From Polyangiaceae bacterium (GTDB lineage Bacteria > Myxococcota_A > Polyangia > Polyangiales > Polyangiaceae), in assembly GCA_025937895.1 (NCBI GenBank), contig JAICQL010000059.1, positions 1 to 36,654 of the forward strand: DNA of 36,654 nucleotides. Direction: 5' to 3'. Below are positions 32,129 to 36,654 of the stretch, piece after piece; position 1 is the stretch's first letter; every line of letters begins with the position of its first letter. The position numbers and the translations under genes were made by a program. Below the pieces are notes generated by a model that had not been told where the DNA came from, did no database searches, and saw nothing but the letters and a program-made list of their open reading frames with translations.

Positions 32129-32144
32129 CTGAGCCCGCGCTCAG
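32129..32144. terminator. Hairpin between ECF42 and VOC genes
   Basis: CTGAGC (32129-32134), loop CCGC and GCTCAG (32139-32144) form a perfect stem. Outer CTCA/TGAG (32121-32124, 32145-32148) can extend it past a bulge. The right arm carries the minus-strand VOC stop (32141-32143). It uses the same CTGAGC/GCTCAG stem as the hairpin at 16025. No T run. Confidence 0.4.
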
Positions 32145-32539
32145 TGAGCCCCCTGGCTGTGCCGCAGCTCGATGACGTTCGCGTCCGGATCGCGAATGAA
32201 CAGCGAGAGCCCTGAGCCCAGCTGGATGGGACCCTCGGTGATGGGGATGCCGAGCTGAGCCAGGCGCTGCACGGTCGCATCCATCGAGTCCACCCGCAGG
32301 GCGACATGTGTGTAGCCCGGGTGCTTCTCCGGCACGTCCATCAGCACGTTCTTGCCGTCGAAGTCAGCTCGGCCATTGGTGATCAGGTTCAGCTCCACCC
32401 CGGCGGCGTTGCGCAGGATGGTGACGAAGGCGGCAGGCTGGCGAAACACTACCTGGAAGCCAAACTGCCCGTAGAAGTCGACGGCGCGCTGCTCGTCGAT
32501 GACACGAATCCCAATGTGGTCGACCGCCTCTATTTGCAT
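32141..32539 (-). CDS. VOC-superfamily (glyoxalase/dioxygenase-like) protein
   Basis: The 132-residue protein contains two beta-alpha-beta-beta-beta units with the metal ligand pattern of the vicinal-oxygen-chelate fold: His8 (VDHIGIRV), Glu49 (GVELNLI), His78 (YTHVALRV) and Glu124 (NVIELRH). Complete ligands suggest a metal-dependent enzyme (glyoxalase, dioxygenase or epimerase) rather than a resistance binding protein. ATG 32539 starts directly before the first strand; an upstream in-frame start at 32575 adds 12 unremarkable residues. Substrate unknown. Confidence 0.88.
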   Translation of the reverse strand: MQIEAVDHIGIRVIDEQRAVDFYGQFGFQVVFRQPAAFVTILRNAAGVELNLITNGRADFDGKNVLMDVPEKHPGYTHVALRVDSMDATVQRLAQLGIPITEGPIQLGSGLSLFIRDPDANVIELRHSQGAH

Positions 32540-32749
32540 GCCGGAAGCGTACACCTGACGTACGCAAGTTCGCAATCCGGCTGCCGCGCTGTCGCAACGG
32601 CGAAGGGCTTAGGGCGAAGCTGACCCGCTGCTCCCCAGCTGTTCCACCAGGTGACCCAGACTGGAAGCATGTCTGCTCGGTGAAACGTCCACTCCTTTAG
32701 ACACCGGCCCGTGCCGCCGTTGCCTCTCTGAGCAACGCCGGAGGCAATG

Positions 32750-32995
32750 ATGGCAGGCCGAGTCAAGCAACTGATCGATGAGTTGATGGAGATTCGGGGC
32801 GCGGACAACGCGGGCGTCGCGCATTTCATGCGGGCGCACTTGATGCTGAACGGCATCGACCCATCGCACTACGACGAGACCTCGCCCGATGACCAGCAGA
32901 AGGAGCGCCAGCTGGAGGAGATGATCAGCGACTTCTCTCGGAATGTTTCCATGCGTCCCCCAGCGCGCCCCTCTGGGGAGCGGAGGTCCACATGA
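32750..32995 (+). CDS. Small helical protein coupled to the FIST gene
   Basis: ATG 32750 has GGAGG five bases upstream; an ATG at 32747 is too close to it. The 81-residue product is mostly charged helices (VKQLIDELMEIRGADNAGVAHFMRAHLMLNG, QQKERQLEEMISDF) with a basic tail. No family is recognised. Its stop overlaps the FIST start as ATGA, so they are made together and the small protein may regulate or bind the FIST protein. Confidence 0.7.
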   Translation: MAGRVKQLIDELMEIRGADNAGVAHFMRAHLMLNGIDPSHYDETSPDDQQKERQLEEMISDFSRNVSMRPPARPSGERRST

Positions 32996-34101
32996 GCCCG
33001 AAGATTGCAGTTTCCAGGGCGACCGCGCCCGACGTTTGCGCGCGCGAGCTGAAGGCCGCGGTGGCGGGGGTGGACCCCACCCTGGTCGTGTTCTTTGCTT
33101 CGGCCGATCGCGATCCGGAGGCGCTGGGTGCTGCCCTGGCCAGGGAGTTCGGCAACGTGCCCTCGCTCGGTTGCACCACCGCCGGTGAGATCATCAGCGG
33201 CCAGATGCTGCAGGGCTCCGTGGTGCTGATGGCGCTGGGCAAGGATCTGATCGAAGAGGCGCGCGTGCGCCGCATCAGCAACGTGCGCGACATCGGTGAG
33301 GTGCGGCGCACCGCCGATCGGCTGGCTCAGGACTGCCGCCAGTCGCTCGCGCGGCTGAACCCGGAGCGCTACGTGGGGCTGGTGTTGCATGACGGCATGA
33401 GCATGACGGAAGAGCGCGTCATGTCGCAGCTGTGCCAGCTGACCAACGTACCGTTCGTCGGCGGCAGTGCGGGCGACGGCATGAAGTTCAAGCAGACCGT
33501 CGTCTTCGAGAACTTCAAGCCCTATCCCAGCTCCAGCTTGCTGGGGCTGATCCGACCGGCGCGGCCCTTTACCATCCTCAAGACGCAGAGCCATCTGGTG
33601 CGCCCCGAGACGCTGCTCGCCACCGAGGTGGACGAGGAGCGCCGCACCGTGAAGAAGTTCAACGGCAAGCCCGCCTCGCGCGAATACGCCGACGCGCTGG
33701 GCGTGCCGCTGGCCGATCTGGAGAAGCAGTTCCGGCGCCATCCGGTGGGCGTGGTGATGGGAGACGGCCAGCCCTTCGTGCGCGCTCTGCAGCGCACCGA
33801 TGGAGACTCGATCGTCTTCTTCTGCCAGATCCAGGCGGGCACCAAGGTGCATCTGCTCGAGGCACGCGACATCGTGGAGCGCACCAAGATTGATCTGGCA
33901 GCCGGAATCCAGCGCATCGGTAGCTGCCGCGCCATCATCGACTTTGACTGCGTGGAGCGGCTCCTGGAGCTGACCCGCCTGCAGCAGCTCGAGCCCTACG
34001 GGCACGTGTTTGATGACGTGCCCACGGTGGGCTTCTCCACGTATGGCGAGTCGTACATCGGCCATATCAATCAGACCGCGACGATGCTGCTGCTGAGCTG
34101 A
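32992..34101 (+). CDS. FIST-domain (FIST N and FIST C) sensory protein
   Basis: The 369-residue soluble protein has the FIST N landmarks LVVFFASADRDPEALGAAL and SLGCTTAGEII, plus FVGGSAGDGMKF. The FIST C half contains HPVGVVMGDGQPFVRALQRTDGDSIVFFCQIQAG, CRAIIDFDCVERLLEL and VPTVGFSTYGESYIGHINQTATMLLL. FIST domains are found in bacterial signal transduction proteins and are thought to bind small ligands such as amino acids. This one stands alone, without the kinase or cyclase often attached. It is followed by a strong hairpin and T run. Confidence 0.92.
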   Translation: MSPKIAVSRATAPDVCARELKAAVAGVDPTLVVFFASADRDPEALGAALAREFGNVPSLGCTTAGEIISGQMLQGSVVLMALGKDLIEEARVRRISNVRDIGEVRRTADRLAQDCRQSLARLNPERYVGLVLHDGMSMTEERVMSQLCQLTNVPFVGGSAGDGMKFKQTVVFENFKPYPSSSLLGLIRPARPFTILKTQSHLVRPETLLATEVDEERRTVKKFNGKPASREYADALGVPLADLEKQFRRHPVGVVMGDGQPFVRALQRTDGDSIVFFCQIQAGTKVHLLEARDIVERTKIDLAAGIQRIGSCRAIIDFDCVERLLELTRLQQLEPYGHVFDDVPTVGFSTYGESYIGHINQTATMLLLS

Positions 34102-34129
34102 GCTGCCCCCGGCGCGAGGCTCCGAAACG

Positions 34130-34191
34130 AGCAGCGCCCGAAGCTGGCTGCGCCCGGCGTCCTGCCCTGGACGCTGGGCGCTGCTGCTTTT
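34130..34191 (+). terminator. Intrinsic terminator after the FIST gene
   Basis: AGCAGCGCCC (34130-34139) pairs perfectly with GGGCGCTGCT (34176-34185), followed by GC and TTTT (34188-34191). An inner stem GCGTCC/GGACGC (34157-34162, 34169-34174) stacks inside. This is one of only two hairpins in the window with a clear T run. The T run also serves as part of the next promoter. Confidence 0.65.
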
Positions 34192-34217
34192 CAGGCCCGG
34201 CGCGGCCATGATAGGGT
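34188..34217 (+). promoter_or_regulatory. Extended -10 promoter for the leader ORF and transporter
   Basis: TTTTCA (34188-34193), an 18-base spacer and TAGGGT (34212-34217) preceded by TGA. The predicted start at about 34224 falls one base before the ATG of the leader ORF at 34225, so the message is likely leaderless. The -35 overlaps the terminator T run. Confidence 0.45.
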
Positions 34218-34224
34218 CCCGCGC

Positions 34225-34302
34225 ATGGTGCAACGCTATGACGCCCCGCGGCTGCAGGCAGCGCCGCCCGCGGGCGCCCGATCTGGGGCCGCTGGAATAT
34301 GA
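34225..34302 (+). CDS. 25-residue leader ORF overlapping the transporter start
   Basis: ATG 34225 opens a frame of 25 codons (MVQRYDAPRLQAAPPAGARS, then GAAGI) that ends at TGA 34300-34302. It overlaps the transporter ATG (34299-34301) as ATGA. It begins right at the predicted transcription start. The transporter ATG has no good ribosome site, so its translation probably depends on ribosomes finishing this leader. The peptide may have no function of its own. No attenuator-like run of one amino acid is seen. Confidence 0.5.
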   Translation: MVQRYDAPRLQAAPPAGARSGAAGI

Positions 34303-36056
34303 CAGAGCCCAGGCCGGGGGATGTCTCCGACGTGGTGGTTGCGGAGGGGTCTGACGCGGCAGCTCCGGAAGCACTGGAGAGAGCTGCGGCGGCTTCAGAT
34401 GAGGGGGCTTCAAAGGCAGTGGCCGAGCCCCCGCCGCGCAAGCTGCTCGGCGCTCACCCCATCAAGTGGGTGTTCGGGCTCGAGTACATGATGCAGGGGC
34501 TGGCGAACCCGTTTCAGGGCATCACGTACCAGCCCTTCTTCAAGCACCTGCGCTTTGACTATGGGCTGAGTGAAGCCGCCGTTCAGACGCTGTTTGCCCG
34601 CTCCTATCTGGCGTGGAGCTTCAAGCCGGTGCTCGGCTTCTTCATCGACGCCTACGGCCGCACCCGCACCATCATGCTGGTGCTGCTGGGGCTGGCAGTG
34701 TTCGGCTATCTCTTCACGCCGTTGCTCGATCAAGGGCCGTACTGGTTCTTCTGGTCCATGTTCGTGCTCTCCGTCGCGCTCGCCGGCACGGACGTCGCGG
34801 TCGATCGCGCCACCGTGATCGAAGGTGCCGAAGAGTCCAAGGCCACCGGGCGCTCGAAGGCCACCACCGTCGGGCTCAACCAGGCGATCTGCTGGCTCTC
34901 GATCTACGGCACCGGCGCGCTCGCAGCGCTGGCCGGCGGCTGGGTGGCAGAGCACCTGCCGTTTCAAGGCATGATGGTGCTGGGGCTCGTGCCGCTGCTG
35001 GTGTTGCTCGCGGTCTGGCGCTTGCCGCCCGACCGCGCCACACCGATCAAGGTGACCCACTCCATCGCGCAGTTCTGGAGCGGCCTGAACACCGGCCCCA
35101 TCCTCAGCGTGATGCTCTTCTACTTCATCTTCAACTTCCAGCCCGCCATGGGCGCGCTCTGGAACAACCACCTGATCGAGAACCTGCACTTCAGCCAGTC
35201 CGAGGTGGGCGTCAGCGACTTCGCCGGGTACGCCGGGTATTTCGTGGGCGTGCTGGTGTTTACCTGGAAGGGCATCGGCTGGCAGCAACGCCTGGGCCTG
35301 CGCAAGATCTTTCGCATCTTCATCCTGGTCAGCATCGCCGCCAACCTCATGCAGTACCTGCAGGTGGAGCCCTACTTCAGCCCCGTCGCGCGCGGCCTCG
35401 ACGCCATCGTGCCCTTCGTGGACGAGCCCGGTGCACGTCTGCTGCTCCTGTGCATCTACAGCGCGCTGCTCACGGCGCCGCTCGCCTTGATCCGCATGAG
35501 CACCTTCAGCCTCGTCGGCTCCGTCGTGCCCATCGCCGCCGCCGGCAGCCTGTTCGCCGGCTTCATGTCCATCGCCAACCTCGGTACCTCCTTCGGCTAC
35601 CAGAGCGGCTCCTGGCTGTATGAGCACGGCCTGCACTTCGCCCCCCTCCGCACCCTCCAGGCCACCATGTTCGGCGTCGACAGCAAGCCAGGCGACGAGA
35701 TGTCCGTCAGCATGCTGCTCCTCATCAACTCCCTCGCGTTCCTCCTCAGCTTCGCCTGCGTCCACGTCCTGCCCGACCGCCGCGCCACCCAGGCCACCGA
35801 AGCCACCGAAGAGCACCACGCCGGCCCCGAGCGCTGGCAAGCCCTCGACACCACCCTCCGCCGCACCCTCGACATCGCCGCCCTCGGTGCCGCCACCGCC
35901 CTCCTCGGCGGCCTCTGGTTCCTGCTCGACTTCGAACCCATCTCCGCCATCCTCATCACCTTCCTCAGCGTCACCATGCTCCGCAAGCTCACCCTCGACG
36001 CCCTGCTGCGCCGAGCCCAACCCCCCCTACCGCCCTCGACCGTTTCACCGGTGTAA
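34299..36056 (+). CDS. MFS-type transporter, BT1/folate-biopterin-like
   Basis: The 585-residue protein has an acidic 45-residue start, then about 12 membrane segments to about residue 490, a polar loop (RATQATEATEEHHAGPERWQ), and two more hydrophobic segments near the C-terminus. WSFKPVLGFFIDAYGRTRTIMLVLLG and ALAGTDVAVDRATVIEGAEES resemble the conserved loops of the BT1 family, and LIRMSTFSLVGSVVPIAAAGSLFAGFMSIANLGTSFGY fits a major-facilitator fold. The substrate is unknown. The last third is unusually rich in C-ending codons compared with the rest of the window. It is coupled to the leader ORF at 34225. Confidence 0.85.
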   Translation: MTEPRPGDVSDVVVAEGSDAAAPEALERAAAASDEGASKAVAEPPPRKLLGAHPIKWVFGLEYMMQGLANPFQGITYQPFFKHLRFDYGLSEAAVQTLFARSYLAWSFKPVLGFFIDAYGRTRTIMLVLLGLAVFGYLFTPLLDQGPYWFFWSMFVLSVALAGTDVAVDRATVIEGAEESKATGRSKATTVGLNQAICWLSIYGTGALAALAGGWVAEHLPFQGMMVLGLVPLLVLLAVWRLPPDRATPIKVTHSIAQFWSGLNTGPILSVMLFYFIFNFQPAMGALWNNHLIENLHFSQSEVGVSDFAGYAGYFVGVLVFTWKGIGWQQRLGLRKIFRIFILVSIAANLMQYLQVEPYFSPVARGLDAIVPFVDEPGARLLLLCIYSALLTAPLALIRMSTFSLVGSVVPIAAAGSLFAGFMSIANLGTSFGYQSGSWLYEHGLHFAPLRTLQATMFGVDSKPGDEMSVSMLLLINSLAFLLSFACVHVLPDRRATQATEATEEHHAGPERWQALDTTLRRTLDIAALGAATALLGGLWFLLDFEPISAILITFLSVTMLRKLTLDALLRRAQPPLPPSTVSPV

Positions 36057-36621
36057 TCTCGACGCCCGGATTCGCGGCCGTGGAATGGGCACATCCTGAA
36101 GACGGGCGGGGGCGGGATGGAACCGAGCCCCTTACCCGGCCACCATGGGTCGGCGCGCGGCAGTTCGTGTCGTGCGCCAGCGCGCGGGCACTACGGCTCA
36201 TCGAGCAGCATGCGACTGGATGGACTTGCTGGCGAACGCGCCGGCGTGACTACTCTCGCGTGCCTTGCGCGTAGCTTAGTTCGAGGGCGATTCGTCGATG
36301 TCGAACGGGCCGGCGCGCTGATGGCCGATGCGGAGGAGCCTGGTTCTTGGAAGCACGACGGGCGGAGCACTGGCGCCGCTTCGCGACCATTGCTCCCGAG
36401 CCGAGCTGGCACCGAACACGAGCGAGCTGGGGCGGGTGCGAAAAGGATTGGCTGTTCCGCTGTTGGCGAGAGCGGTTGGCCTTTTTCACACGTTGCCCTC
36501 TGCGAACGAGCCTATCGCAGCCTGCGACAGCGCGACCGAGCAAGCGCCGAGAAGAGAGTCGTCTCGGCGCTGGCCACGTGAGTGGCGCAGGGTGGCAAGC
36601 GCCCAGGCGTAAGGCTGATTG
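36057..36621. other. Intergenic stretch without a convincing gene
   Basis: These 565 bases are less GC-rich than the coding regions and lack the strong third-position G/C pattern. A 154-codon frame at 36117-36581 has no ribosome site, domain or hydrophobic pattern and is full of Arg/Ser/Gly/Ala, as expected of a chance frame. No tRNA or structured RNA could be recognised. It may contain promoters for the gene beginning at the right edge, or decayed sequence. Confidence 0.5.
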
Positions 36622-36654
36622 GTGTCTGAGGTGGCGCTGGTCGTGGACGACGGC
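36622..36654 (+). CDS. Possible start of a response-regulator-like gene (cut by window edge)
   Basis: GTG 36622 with AAGG about seven bases upstream begins MSEVALVVDDG. A first strand of the form VALVVDD is how receiver domains usually open. Eleven codons are too few for a firm call. Confidence 0.25.
   Translation, partial: MSEVALVVDDG

Noticed and set aside
32869..34413. 514-codon minus-strand frame opposite the FIST gene
   Set aside because: No domain; the plus strand has both FIST domains and a coupled start.
34410..36020. 536-codon minus-strand frame opposite the transporter
   Set aside because: Its product is Gly/Glu/His/Ala-rich low complexity with no domain; the plus strand shows clear membrane segments.
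36117..36581. 154-codon plus-strand frame near the right edge
   Set aside because: No start signal, no domain and weak third-position GC.

Overview
The window is very GC-rich, about 68-70% by eye. It has long G/C-ending codons, many 4-base start/stop overlaps, eukaryotic-type Ser/Thr kinases, an ECF sigma/FecR pair, large hybrid histidine kinases and a lipoprotein built from repeated four-cysteine units. Together these point to a myxobacterium (Myxococcota, probably Polyangia). No rRNA, tRNA, insertion sequence, prophage gene or CRISPR array was found, so this looks like ordinary chromosome.

Layout. 1-399: end of an outer-membrane-type protein. 456-3148 (minus): a membrane Ser/Thr kinase translationally coupled to an HSDL2-like short-chain dehydrogenase. 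3472-6935: a Pro/Ser-rich protein of unknown function, then a Ser/Thr PSEUDOkinase with a C-terminal membrane tail. 7174-10923: a diheme cytochrome c lipoprotein, a MOP-type polysaccharide flippase and an ApbE flavin transferase lipoprotein. 11046-16028: an unassigned beta-rich protein, an ECF-like sigma factor, a FecR-type membrane regulator, a 44-cysteine lipoprotein and another lipoprotein; this is the best candidate here for an undescribed system. 16050-22370: a divergent sugar cluster for surface polysaccharide. Its minus arm is a 3,5-epimerase homologue, a DUF4910 peptidase-like protein, an NAD-dependent epimerase and a GT2; its plus arm is a C-methyltransferase and glucose-1-phosphate cytidylyltransferase. 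22493-26266: a 1257-residue tandem hybrid kinase (HK-REC-PAS-HK-REC). 26415-27261: an ArsR regulator and SRPBCC pair behind a large palindromic operator. 27264-28028 (minus): a methyltransferase. 28116-30256: a GAF/spermidine-synthase-like fusion coupled to a DMT exporter. 30408-32107: a DGPF/YCII protein coupled to an ECF42 sigma factor, with a candidate ECF42 promoter in front. 32141-32539 (minus): a VOC protein. 32750-34101: a small protein coupled to a FIST-domain sensor. 34225-36056: a 25-codon leader ORF coupled to a BT1/MFS-like transporter. The last 600 bases hold no convincing gene until a possible start at the extreme edge.

Expression signals. Three sites share an extended -10 of the form TGn-TAnnnT (4817, 28100, 34209). 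At two of them the predicted transcription start falls on or next to the start codon, which suggests leaderless mRNAs. A fourth site (11029) has TAnnnT without TGn. Hairpins lie at all four convergent junctions, and in three of them a stop codon lies in an arm or the loop. Several genes carry in-frame minisatellites of 15, 18 or 60 bases near their ends.

All functional calls come from reading sequence motifs; nothing was searched or computed.
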